Source of the DNA: an uncultured Faecalibacterium sp. | GTDB taxonomy: Bacteria > Bacillota > Clostridia > Oscillospirales > Ruminococcaceae | Direction of reading: 5' to 3' | Length of the DNA: 12,776 bases | NCBI GenBank assembly: GCA_934525845.1 | Contig: CAKSZS010000051.1 | Coordinates: forward strand, 1 to 12,776 | In this document: positions 6,723-12,776 of the stretch, in pieces | Layout of the letters: each line of letters starts with the position of its first letter | Numbering within the stretch: the first letter of the stretch is position 1 | Notes under the pieces: generated by a model | Told to the model about the DNA's origin: nothing | Databases searched by the model: none | The model's input: the letters and a program-made list of their open reading frames with translations, nothing else | Program-made: the position numbers and the translations under genes

Positions 6723-8240
6723 ATGACGAACATCTGCATCATTGCCACCATTGTCCTCTATCTGGTAGGGATGCTGCTGGTGGGCTTCGCCTACAGCAAG
6801 TCCAACGAGGACAGCACCGACTTTTACCTCGGCGGCCGCAAGATGGGCCCGCTGGTCACGGCCATGAGCGCCGAAGCCAGCGATATGTCCAGCTGGCTGC
6901 TGATGGGAATGCCGGGCCTGGCGTATCTCACCGGCATCGCGTCCCCGGGCTGGACGGCCATTGGTCTGGCGCTGGGCACCTGGCTGAACTGGCTCATCGT
7001 GGCGCGGCGGCTGCGGCGCTATTCCGCCAATCTGAACGCCATCACGGTGCCGCAGTTCTTGTCCCTGCGGTTCCATGACCAGCGCAATCTGCTCAACGCA
7101 CTGGGCGCGGTCATCATCATCGTGTTCTTCGTGCCCTACACGGCGTCTGGCTTTGCGGCCTGCGGCAAGCTGTTCCACAGCCTGTTCGGCGTGGACTACA
7201 TGACCGCCATGATCGTGTCGGCGCTGGTCATCGTGGGCTATACCATTCTGGGCGGCTTCCGGGCTGTCACCACCACCGACCTCATCCAGTCGGTGGTCAT
7301 GAGCATTGCGCTCATTGCGGTGCTGGTGTACGGCATCGGCGTGGCCGGCGGCTGGGACGCTGTGATGGAAAATGCACAGGGTCTGGCCGGTTATCTGACC
7401 ATGACGGCCAGCCACGATGCGGCCGCCGGCACCGCGGCCTCCTACAGCCTGCTGGACATCGTGTCCACCATGGCCTGGGGCCTGGGCTACTTCGGAATGC
7501 CCCACATCCTCCTGCGCTTCATGGCCATCGAAGACGAGAAGAAGCTGGTGCTCAGCCGCCGCATCGCCAGCGTGTGGGTGGTCATTGCCATGACCGCGTC
7601 CATCATCATCGGCATCGTAGGTCTGGGCATGACCAAGGCCGGGGCGCTGGAGTTCCTGAGCGGCTCTTCCAGTGAGACTTTGATCGTCCGCATTGCCAGC
7701 CTGATCGCCCAGCACGGTGTGCTGGCGGCAGTCCTGGCCGGCCTGATCCTGGCCGGCATCCTGGCGGCCACCATGTCTACGGCGGACAGCCAGATGCTGG
7801 CGGCGGCGTCCAGTGTATCGCAGAACATCCTGCAGGAGTTCGGCCACCTGAAGCTGACCGAGAAGCAGAGCCTGTTCGCTGCCCGTCTCACCATCGTCTG
7901 CGTCAGCGTGGTGGGCGTGGTGCTGGCCCGCGACCCCAATTCCAGCGTGTTCGGCATCGTCAGCTTTGCCTGGGCCGGCTTCGGCGGCGCGTTCGGTGCC
8001 GTGGTGCTGTGCGCGCTGTTCTGGAAGCGCTGCAACTGGCAGGGTGCGCTGGCCGGAATGCTCTGCGGCGGCCTGATGGTCTTCGTCTGGAAGTACCTCA
8101 TCAGCCCGCTGGGCGGCGTGTTCGGCATCTATGAACTGCTGCCGGCCTTCCTGCTCTCGCTGGTGGTCTGCGTGGCGGTCAGCCTGGCTACCCCGGCCCC
8201 CTCGGCGGAGATCGAAGCCGAGTTCGACGCTGCCAAGTAA
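6723..8240 (+). CDS. putP: Sodium/solute symporter, PutP (proline) type
   Basis: A 505-residue inner membrane transporter of the SSF family with about 13 hydrophobic helices, near the usual PutP length of about 500. It takes up proline driven by sodium. AMSAEASDMSSWLLMGMPG (residues 47-65) matches the PutP TM2 region: Ala52, Asp54 and Met55 align with E. coli Ala53, Asp55 and Met56 at the sodium site. AATMSTADSQ (348-357) holds Ser352 and Thr353, matching Ser340 and Thr341. GWTAIGLALGTWLNWLIVARRLR is also typical. ATG 6723 is chosen because AGAGGGGG precedes it by 8 bases and the protein then starts at the first helix; the 65 residues upstream in frame are polar and unlike the family. Proline is the likely but unproven substrate. 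A strong terminator follows, so it is probably a single-gene unit. Confidence 0.92.
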   Translation: MTNICIIATIVLYLVGMLLVGFAYSKSNEDSTDFYLGGRKMGPLVTAMSAEASDMSSWLLMGMPGLAYLTGIASPGWTAIGLALGTWLNWLIVARRLRRYSANLNAITVPQFLSLRFHDQRNLLNALGAVIIIVFFVPYTASGFAACGKLFHSLFGVDYMTAMIVSALVIVGYTILGGFRAVTTTDLIQSVVMSIALIAVLVYGIGVAGGWDAVMENAQGLAGYLTMTASHDAAAGTAASYSLLDIVSTMAWGLGYFGMPHILLRFMAIEDEKKLVLSRRIASVWVVIAMTASIIIGIVGLGMTKAGALEFLSGSSSETLIVRIASLIAQHGVLAAVLAGLILAGILAATMSTADSQMLAAASSVSQNILQEFGHLKLTEKQSLFAARLTIVCVSVVGVVLARDPNSSVFGIVSFAWAGFGGAFGAVVLCALFWKRCNWQGALAGMLCGGLMVFVWKYLISPLGGVFGIYELLPAFLLSLVVCVAVSLATPAPSAEIEAEFDAAK

Positions 8241-8304
8241 AAACGATTCAAAATGCCCTCCGCTGCGCTCTGGGCATAGCAGCGGAAAAATGATCGATCC
8301 TTAT

Positions 8305-8345
8305 GCAAAAGAGCAAAGCCTGCAGGCTTTGCTCTTTTGCTTTTT
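8305..8345 (+). terminator. Rho-independent terminator of putP
   Basis: GCAAAAGAGCAAAGCC (8305-8320), loop TGCA and its complement (8325-8340) make a perfect 36-base palindrome followed by TTTTT (8341-8345). A smaller dyad upstream, TCCGCTGC (8259-8266) with GCAGCGGA (8279-8286), may fold as well but has no T run. No T run follows the stem on the minus strand. Confidence 0.93.
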
Positions 8346-8369
8346 CACGGAAGGAGAGGGAAGCGGCAT

Positions 8370-9032
8370 TTAATTCAAAAGGATCAGCCATGCTTCGCAG
8401 CATGGAAGCAGAAATCCAAAACAGAAAAAGAACAGAAGATCCAGCACGAGCCGCATCAGGCGGGTAAGCGGCGTGCCGAAAGACGCGGCATGGATGATAA
8501 ACAGGTTCACCTCGCCCCAGCGCCGGTAGTAACCGGTTTGCTCAAAATTGTTCCAGAGCTCAAGAGATAGAAACTCAAATCCGGCAAACAGCGGAAAAAT
8601 GACCAGAGAAGACATCCAGCCGTCAGCCTGAAGCGAACCATCGCTTAGAGTCTGCCAGTGCACAGCCAATCTGCCTGGACAGGCAAAAATTCCCCACAGG
8701 GCAAGTGCAATGCTTAATGCAAGAAGAGCAGTACGCACAGAATGCCAGTCTACAGTGTGCTGGCGGCGCAGCATGGTGAAAAAATCTTCCAGAGGAACGG
8801 GAGAAGTGTCATCTTTTTGACGGGAGTCATGACAGTGCATCAGGTCGGCGAGGGTCAGGCCCAGCACATCGGCCAGCGGCTCCAGCGTGTTGATGTCTGG
8901 CAGCCCGATGCCGCGTTCCCAGCGGCTGACGGCCTTGTCGGTCACATGCAGCTGCTCGGCAAGCTCGGCCTGCGTCAGTCCCTGTTCCCGCCGCACCCGG
9001 GCAAGAAAAGCCCCGAACGTTTTTGCGTCCAT
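8370..9032 (-). CDS. XRE-family HTH regulator fused to a DUF1648/SdpI-like membrane domain
   Basis: A 220-residue protein joining a DNA-binding head to a membrane tail. Residues 6-61 form a Cro/C1-type helix-turn-helix: GLTQAELAEQLHVTDKAVSRWERGIGLPDINTLEPLADVLG, in two pieces GLTQAELAEQLHVTDKAVSR and WERGIGLPDINTLEPLADVL. A charged linker (67-100) leads to hydrophobic segments at about 101-118, 140-158 and 195-216. Between the first two is CPGRLAVHWQTLSDGSLQADGW, which resembles the P-x-x-hydrophobic-x-x-H-W/F ... G signature of DUF1648, the domain found in SdpI immunity proteins; that match is by eye. ATG 9032 is preferred over ATG 9116 because AAGGAT lies 9 bases before it, the -10 box is at 9059-9054, and the extra 28 residues are unlike the family. 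The last third is richer in A/T than its neighbours. Its targets may include its own promoter. Confidence 0.85.
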   Translation of the reverse strand: MDAKTFGAFLARVRREQGLTQAELAEQLHVTDKAVSRWERGIGLPDINTLEPLADVLGLTLADLMHCHDSRQKDDTSPVPLEDFFTMLRRQHTVDWHSVRTALLALSIALALWGIFACPGRLAVHWQTLSDGSLQADGWMSSLVIFPLFAGFEFLSLELWNNFEQTGYYRRWGEVNLFIIHAASFGTPLTRLMRLVLDLLFFFCFGFLLPCCEAWLILLN

Positions 9033-9045
9033 GCAGATCACATCC

Positions 9046-9082
9046 TTTTCCACAGAATAGCAGACTTGTGTGGAAAACACAA
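9046..9082. repeat. Overlapping dyads at the XRE promoter, two DnaA-box-like 9-mers
   Basis: TTTTCCACA (9046-9054) and its exact inverse TGTGGAAAA (9069-9077) flank the -10 box with 14 bases between them. A second dyad, TTGTGT (9066-9071) and ACACAA (9077-9082), covers the -35 box. Each 9-mer fits the DnaA-box pattern TTWTNCACA. The layout suits an operator, probably autoregulatory, but DnaA binding is possible. Confidence 0.55.
9054..9082 (-). promoter_or_regulatory. Promoter of the XRE-membrane regulator
   Basis: On the minus strand TTGTGT (9082-9077), a 17-base spacer and TATTCT (9059-9054), preceded by TGC, give a good extended -10 promoter. The start would be near 9047, leaving a short leader of about 15 bases. 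Confidence 0.65.
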
Positions 9083-9114
9083 CCGATGGAACGTTTACCG
9101 ACTGTTTGCAACCC

Positions 9115-9150
9115 AAAAAGGACGGGCTCCCTTGCGGGAACCCGTCCTTT
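9115..9150 (-). terminator. Terminator of pckA
   Basis: AAAGGACGGG (9117-9126) pairs with CCCGTCCTTT (9141-9150); one C-A mismatch then TCCC with GGGA extends the stem around a TTGC loop. On the minus strand it ends in TTTTT (9119-9115), 40 bases after the pckA stop codon and before the XRE promoter, so the two genes are separate units. Confidence 0.92.
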
Positions 9151-9189
9151 GGTTTTGCTTGAAAACGCTTTGCGCGTCAGGCAGTCAGC

Positions 9190-10794
9190 TTACAGCTGGG
9201 GGCCGGCAGAGACCAGAGCCTTGCCGTGCTCGTTGCCCTCGTACTTTGCAAAGTTCTTGATGAAGCGGCCAGCCAGATCCTTTGCCTTCTCCTCCCACTG
9301 GGAAGCGTCAGCATAGGTGTCGCGGGGATCCAGGATAGCGGGATCCACGCCGGGCAGCTGGGTGGGAACCTCGAAGTCGAAGTAGGGGATCTTCTTGGTG
9401 GGAGCCTCGTTGATGGCACCGCTCAGGATGGCGTCGATGATGCCGCGGGTATCCTTGATGGAGATGCGCTTGCCGGTGCCGTTCCAGCCGGTGTTCACCA
9501 GGTAAGCCTTGGCGCCGCTCTTCTGCATTTTCTTCACCAGTTCCTCAGCGTACTTGGTGGGATGCAGCTCCAGGAAGGCCTGGCCGAAGCAAGCGGAGAA
9601 GGTGGGAGTGGGCTCGGTGATGCCGCGCTCGGTGCCGGCCAGCTTTGCGGTGAAGCCGGACAGGAAGTAGTACTGGGTCTGCTCCGGGGTCAGGATGGAG
9701 ACCGGGGGCAGCACGCCGAATGCGTCAGCAGACAGGAAGATGACATTCTTGGCTGCGGGTGCAGAAGAGATGGGGCGCACGATGTTCTGGATGTGGTTGA
9801 TGGGGTAGGACACACGGGTGTTCTCGGTCACGCTCTTATCAGCGAAGTCGATGTGGCCCTCAGCATCTAGGGTAACGTTCTCCAGCAGAGCGTTGCGCTT
9901 GATGGCGTTGTAGATATCGGGCTCGGAGTCCTTATCCAGGTTGATGACCTTAGCGTAGCAGCCGCCCTCGAAGTTGAACACGCCGTTGTCGTCCCAGCCG
10001 TGCTCGTCATCGCCGATCAGCAGACGCTTGGGATCGGTGGACAGGGTGGTCTTGCCGGTGCCGGACAGACCGAAGAAGATGGCGGTGTTCTCGCCGTTCA
10101 GGTCGGTGTTGGCAGAGCAGTGCATGGAGGCCATGCCCTTCAGCGGCAGGAAGTAGTTCATCATGGAGAACATACCCTTCTTCATCTCGCCGCCGTACCA
10201 GGTGTTGACGATGACCTGCTCCTTGCTGGTGATGTTGAACACAACAGCAGTCTCAGAGTTCAGGCCCAGCTCCTTGTAGTTCTCAACCTTGGCCTTGGAT
10301 GCGTTGTAGACAACGAAATCAGGCTCAAAGTTCTCCAGCTCCTCAGCGGTGGGCTTGATGAACATGTTGGTGACGAAGTGTGCCTGCCATGCAACTTCCA
10401 TGACAAAGCGGATGGCCATGCGGGTATCCTTGTTGGCACCGCAGAATGCATCCACGACGTACAGGCGCTTGTTGGACAGCTCCTTCTGAGCGATGGCCTT
10501 CACAGCAGCCCATGCTTCCTGAGAAGCGGGGTGGTTGTCGTTCTTGTACTCGTCGCTGGTCCACCACACGGTGTCCTTGGAGTTCTCGTCCATGACGATG
10601 AACTTGTCCTTGGGGGAACGGCCGGTGTAGATGCCGGTCATGACGTTCACAGCGCCCAGCTCGCTGACCTTGCCCACTTCGTAGCCTTCCAGGCCGGGCT
10701 TGGTCTCTTCCTCGAACAGCTGCTCGTAGGAAGGATTGTACACGACCTCGGTCGTGCCAGTAATGCCATACTTGGTCAGATCCAACTTTGCCAT
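9190..10794 (-). CDS. pckA: Phosphoenolpyruvate carboxykinase (ATP)
   Basis: A 534-residue cytosolic enzyme, close to E. coli PckA (540). It interconverts oxaloacetate plus ATP with PEP, CO2 and ADP; in fermenting anaerobes it often runs toward oxaloacetate. Visible motifs: TGRSPKDKF (57-65) with the substrate-binding Arg59, WYGGEMKKG (199-207) with the metal-site Lys, MHCSANT (224-230) with His225, the P-loop GLSGTGKTTLS (242-252), and IGDDEHGWDDNGVFNFEGG (260-278), the PckA signature with metal ligands Asp262/Asp263. ENTRVSYP holds Arg327. GAGG lies about 10 bases before ATG 10794. The in-frame ATG at 10917 is rejected since it overlaps the -10 box and the 41 extra residues are unlike the family. 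Codon use is strongly biased to C-ending codons, as in highly expressed genes. It has its own promoter and terminator. Confidence 0.98.
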   Translation of the reverse strand: MAKLDLTKYGITGTTEVVYNPSYEQLFEEETKPGLEGYEVGKVSELGAVNVMTGIYTGRSPKDKFIVMDENSKDTVWWTSDEYKNDNHPASQEAWAAVKAIAQKELSNKRLYVVDAFCGANKDTRMAIRFVMEVAWQAHFVTNMFIKPTAEELENFEPDFVVYNASKAKVENYKELGLNSETAVVFNITSKEQVIVNTWYGGEMKKGMFSMMNYFLPLKGMASMHCSANTDLNGENTAIFFGLSGTGKTTLSTDPKRLLIGDDEHGWDDNGVFNFEGGCYAKVINLDKDSEPDIYNAIKRNALLENVTLDAEGHIDFADKSVTENTRVSYPINHIQNIVRPISSAPAAKNVIFLSADAFGVLPPVSILTPEQTQYYFLSGFTAKLAGTERGITEPTPTFSACFGQAFLELHPTKYAEELVKKMQKSGAKAYLVNTGWNGTGKRISIKDTRGIIDAILSGAINEAPTKKIPYFDFEVPTQLPGVDPAILDPRDTYADASQWEEKAKDLAGRFIKNFAKYEGNEHGKALVSAGPQL

Positions 10795-10915
10795 AGTTAG
10801 TATACCTCTACTTTCGTTTGATCCATACGTCCTGTGGGACACACAGCGTGTTCCGGTGCGCCGGGCGCTGCGCAGGGGGACTTCAAAGCGCGTGATGCAA
10901 ATTCCCCTGTTTATC

Positions 10916-10943
10916 ATTATACATAAAAGATTCTCAAAATCAA
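10916..10943 (-). promoter_or_regulatory. Promoter of pckA
   Basis: On the minus strand TTGATT (10943-10938), 16 bases and a perfect TATAAT (10921-10916) form a strong promoter. The start is near 10909, giving a leader of about 115 bases before ATG 10794. The spacer contains AAGATTCT (10934-10927 region), whose inverse AGAATCTT lies at 10987-10994. Confidence 0.75.
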
Positions 10944-11038
10944 GAAATCAATCGTGCTATTTGCAAAAAAGAAACAAATTTCATAAAGAATCTTAACCAG
11001 TTGAACCAATTTCAGGAAACCGCCCGGCCCCAAAAACC

Positions 11039-11148
11039 ACGCCAAAATAAGGTAAAACCGCCGCAAAACCACGTTTTGATAAAAGTTTGACGAGCTTGGA
11101 TGCATGGACAAAACGTGCAGTTTGGCAAAAAGATGATCATTTTGGCGT
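11039..11148. repeat. Two nested inverted repeats sharing one dyad axis, upstream of the ECF sigma gene
   Basis: The outer pair is ACGCCAAAAT (11039-11048) and ATTTTGGCGT (11139-11148). The inner pair is CACGTTTTG (11070-11078) and CAAAACGTG (11109-11117). Both are perfect and both are centred at 11093.5; the bases between them are mostly unpaired. All four arms contain a CAAAA or TTTTG core, suggesting four related half-sites rather than one RNA stem. Confidence 0.65.
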
Positions 11149-11187
11149 CCTGCGGCGTTTTAATAGACAGAAAACGGAGGTGAGCGG

Positions 11188-11721
11188 ATGCAGACGGAAC
11201 GGCTGCTGCGCAGAGCGCAGGCCGGGGACCCGGCGGCGCTGGATGCGCTGGTGCGGGAATATTACCCGCAGATCCTGCGCTACTGCCGCTGGCATCTGCC
11301 GGATGCCCAGCTGGCCCAGGATGCGGCGCAGGAGACCTTTTTGAAGGCGGTGCGCTGGCTGGATGGGTGCAGCGGCTTTTCCGGGCAGTTCCGGCCTTTT
11401 TTGTACAAGATCGCGCAGAACGTCTGCCTGGACCTGTGCCGGGCCAGCGCCCGGGACGGCCCGCCGCTGGAAAGCCTGCCGGAAGAGCCGGCGTATCAGG
11501 AAGCGGGCTTTGCGCTGACCGAGGAGGAACTGAGCCTGCGGGCTTTGACCGCCCGGCTGGAACCGGAACTGCAGGAACTGGTGCTTCTGCGGTTCGGCCA
11601 GCAGCTCAAACTGCGGGAGATCGCGCAGGTCACCGGACTGCCCCTGCGCACGGTGCAGTCCCGCCTGCGCAGTGCGCTCAAAACCTTGAAAATTCAGCTG
11701 GAACAGGAGGATCTGCCATGA
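11188..11721 (+). CDS. ECF-type RNA polymerase sigma factor
   Basis: A 177-residue sigma factor of the short extracytoplasmic-function kind, with only regions 2 and 4. Region 2 (about residues 17-88) includes DAAQETFLKAVRWL (45-58), the core-binding and -10 recognition helix, and FLYKIAQNVCLDLCR (71-85). A short acidic linker follows. Region 4 (about 115-170) includes ELQELVLLRFGQQLKLREIA and GLPLRTVQSRLRSALKTLK, the helix-turn-helix that reads the -35. GGAGGTGA precedes ATG 11188. The stop overlaps the start of the next gene as ATGA, so the two are translationally coupled. Such factors are usually held inactive by a membrane partner and released by envelope stress or a peptide signal; the next gene is the obvious candidate partner. 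Confidence 0.93.
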   Translation: MQTERLLRRAQAGDPAALDALVREYYPQILRYCRWHLPDAQLAQDAAQETFLKAVRWLDGCSGFSGQFRPFLYKIAQNVCLDLCRASARDGPPLESLPEEPAYQEAGFALTEEELSLRALTARLEPELQELVLLRFGQQLKLREIAQVTGLPLRTVQSRLRSALKTLKIQLEQEDLP

Positions 11722-12452
11722 AATCTTTGGAACACGAACTGCGCCGGGCACTGTCTGTGTCGGCCGCACCAGATGCCGACGCGCTGGAACGCACCCTGCA
11801 CCTGTGCCGGGTACAGCAGGCCCGCCGTCCCCGGGCCGGGTGGCGGGAACTGATGCGCTGTCAAACAAAGCTGCTTGGCTGGAAAGCCTGGGCCATGGAG
11901 GGCATCGCCGCCCTGGCGCTGTACGCGGTGGGCCAGGAACTGGGCTTGTGGGACGCGGCATGGAGCCTGCGCAATCTGCTGTTTGGCCTGATCGCGCTGG
12001 CTATGTGCACGGCCCTGCTGGGCCTGCCGTTTCTGTGCAAGGCATCTCAGTATAAAATGCTGGAGCTGGAACGCGCCACCCGGGCCGGAATGGGTGGGCC
12101 GCTGCTGGTGCGGTTCCTGCTGCTGCTGGCCGGGGAACTGGTTCTGCTGGGGGTGCTGGCGTTCAGCGTGCACCGCACGGCACCTTTGAGCCTTGGGCAG
12201 CTGCTCAGCGTGCTGAGCGTGCCCTTCCTGCTGGCCAACAACGAACTGCTGCTGCTTCTGCGCCGGGTGCGTCCGGAAAAGCTGGTTCTTGTGGCGGTGC
12301 CGCTGTTTGCCGGGCAGCTGGTGCTCCTGCGGCTGGTGCAGGGGCCGGACCTGCCGCCTTTTTTGCCGCTGACGGCGGGGGTACTGGCGGTCTGTATGGG
12401 CGGACAGTGTGCCAAGCTGGCGGCCCGGACGGAATACACGGTGGAAGTCTGA
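11718..12452 (+). CDS. Six-TM membrane protein, candidate regulator of the sigma factor
   Basis: A 244-residue membrane protein of no family I recognise. Residues 1-55 are charged and likely cytosolic (MKSLEHELRRALSVSAAPDA and following), then come six hydrophobic segments at about 57-74, 86-106, 129-150, 156-180, 188-207 and 215-232. It lacks the H-x3-C-x2-C motif of zinc anti-sigma factors. The start ATG 11718 overlaps the sigma stop, and AGGAGG lies 7 bases before it; the longer in-frame reading back to 11367 runs inside the sigma gene and is not real. Its place between an ECF sigma gene and an ABC ATPase gene suggests either an anti-sigma factor with the short N-terminus as sigma-binding part, or a transporter component; both are inference. 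Confidence 0.85.
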   Translation: MKSLEHELRRALSVSAAPDADALERTLHLCRVQQARRPRAGWRELMRCQTKLLGWKAWAMEGIAALALYAVGQELGLWDAAWSLRNLLFGLIALAMCTALLGLPFLCKASQYKMLELERATRAGMGGPLLVRFLLLLAGELVLLGVLAFSVHRTAPLSLGQLLSVLSVPFLLANNELLLLLRRVRPEKLVLVAVPLFAGQLVLLRLVQGPDLPPFLPLTAGVLAVCMGGQCAKLAARTEYTVEV

Positions 12453-12465
12453 AAGGAGATCATTT

Positions 12466-12776
12466 ATGGAATTGGAGATTCGGAACGTGACCAAGCGCTA
12501 CCGGGATAAGACTGCGGTGGAGGAAGCATCCATCACCCTGACCCCGGGCGTGTGGGGACTGCTGGGGGCCAACGGGGCCGGCAAAACCACCCTGATGCGG
12601 ATGCTGGCAGGGATTTTGCAGCCTACGGACGGCAAAATCCTGTGCGACGGTGTGGAGATTGGGGCGCTGGGCGGAGCCTACCGCGAAAAGCTGGGCTACC
12701 TGCCGCAGGAATTCGGGTTTTACCCGGAATTCACGGTGCAGGACTATCTGGAATATATGGCGGCGCTCAAGGGTCT
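12466..12776 (+). CDS. ABC transporter ATP-binding protein (N-terminal part, cut by window end)
   Basis: The first 103 residues of an ABC ATPase are visible. MELEIRNVTKRYRDKTAVEE opens it in the usual way, GANGAGKTT (34-42) is the Walker A loop, and GYLPQEFGFYPEFTVQDYLEY contains the Q-loop (Gln81). The ABC signature and Walker B lie beyond the window. ATG 12466 follows AAAGGAG and lies 13 bases after the previous stop, so it belongs to the sigma operon. Sequence style is that of exporter ATPases of the kind linked to drug or peptide efflux; a permease gene is expected next. Substrate unknown. Confidence 0.93.
   Translation, partial: MELEIRNVTKRYRDKTAVEEASITLTPGVWGLLGANGAGKTTLMRMLAGILQPTDGKILCDGVEIGALGGAYREKLGYLPQEFGFYPEFTVQDYLEYMAALKG

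Larger units (their letters stand above)
10795..11187. other. 393-base non-coding control region between pckA and the ECF sigma operon
   Basis: No gene is visible. From left to right: the pckA leader (10795-10909), with possible pairing of CAGGGG at its 5' end (10904-10909) to CCCCTG (10873-10878) and a small CTGTG/CACAG hairpin (10832-10846); the pckA promoter; an A/T-rich stretch with an 8-bp inverted repeat (10927-10934 and 10987-10994); and the nested inverted repeats of 11039-11148. The sigma-factor promoter is not clear: TTGACG at 11087-11092 has no good -10 partner at 17 bases, so the gene may use an ECF-type promoter I cannot place. GGAGGTGA precedes ATG 11188. Confidence 0.6.

Noticed and set aside
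6516..7847. 443-codon minus-strand frame opposite putP
   Set aside because: Its product is His/Gln/Asp/Gly-rich with no domain and it is a mirror of the symporter's membrane codons.
8259..8286. Small dyad TCCGCTGC/GCAGCGGA after putP as a terminator
   Set aside because: It lacks a T run and overlaps a competing GCCC/GGGC pairing; the palindrome at 8305 is clearly the terminator.
10000..10800. 266-codon plus-strand frame opposite pckA (and a similar one at 9226-9870)
   Set aside because: Valine/leucine/glycine-rich shadow of a certain pckA gene with no ribosome site of note.
10795..10917. 41-residue N-terminal extension of pckA from ATG 10917
   Set aside because: That ATG overlaps the TATAAT box at 10921-10916, so it is upstream of the likely transcript start; the extension is unlike PckA proteins.
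11367..11717. Upstream extension of the membrane-protein gene inside the sigma-factor gene
   Set aside because: It is read out of frame through the sigma coding sequence; the ATGA overlap with AGGAGG marks the real start at 11718.

Overview
The window is GC-rich, densely coded bacterial DNA with short intergenic gaps, strong Shine-Dalgarno sites and extended -10 promoters of the Gram-positive type. The gene set (DeoR regulator with nagB, a MalT-like LuxR regulator, a secreted protein with a beta-helix and an InlB-like repeat, a sodium/solute symporter, ATP-type PEP carboxykinase and an ECF sigma operon) suggests a high-GC gut Clostridia member such as Faecalibacterium or another Oscillospiraceae. 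That placement is inference from style and content; no marker gene is present. I see no rRNA, tRNA, CRISPR array, insertion sequence or phage gene.

Layout. Bases 1-1291 (+) hold the end of a DeoR-family sugar regulator and nagB, probably one operon for amino-sugar use. A dyad and a hairpin terminator follow. Bases 1535-4036 (+) encode a large MalT-like STAND ATPase/LuxR regulator with its own promoter and terminator. Bases 4153-5814 (+) encode an exported protein: signal peptide, six-coil beta-helix, InlB/Flg_new-like module, hydrophobic segment and a degenerate SLH-like tail. A convergent terminator separates it from a GNAT acetyltransferase (5911-6471, -). The acetyltransferase is divergent from a PutP-type sodium symporter (6723-8240, +), and the shared 250-base control region is rich in short repeats.

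A strong palindromic terminator follows putP. Next come two minus-strand units: a small XRE-family regulator with a membrane domain resembling DUF1648/SdpI (8370-9032), and pckA (9190-10794), each with a recognisable promoter. The 393-base gap between pckA and the next operon carries the pckA promoter and leader, and two nested inverted repeats that share one dyad axis. The last unit (11188-end, +) is an ECF sigma factor, a six-TM membrane protein overlapping it by ATGA, and the start of an ABC transporter ATPase. This resembles the sigma/membrane regulator/ABC exporter layout known from B. subtilis sigY.

How they may work together: NagB yields fructose-6-phosphate, PckA sits at the PEP/oxaloacetate node, and PutP imports an amino acid, so central metabolism is well represented. 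The LuxR, XRE-membrane and ECF units look like three separate sensing circuits, two of them tied to the membrane. None of the genes looks broken; the only truncations are the two genes cut by the window edges.
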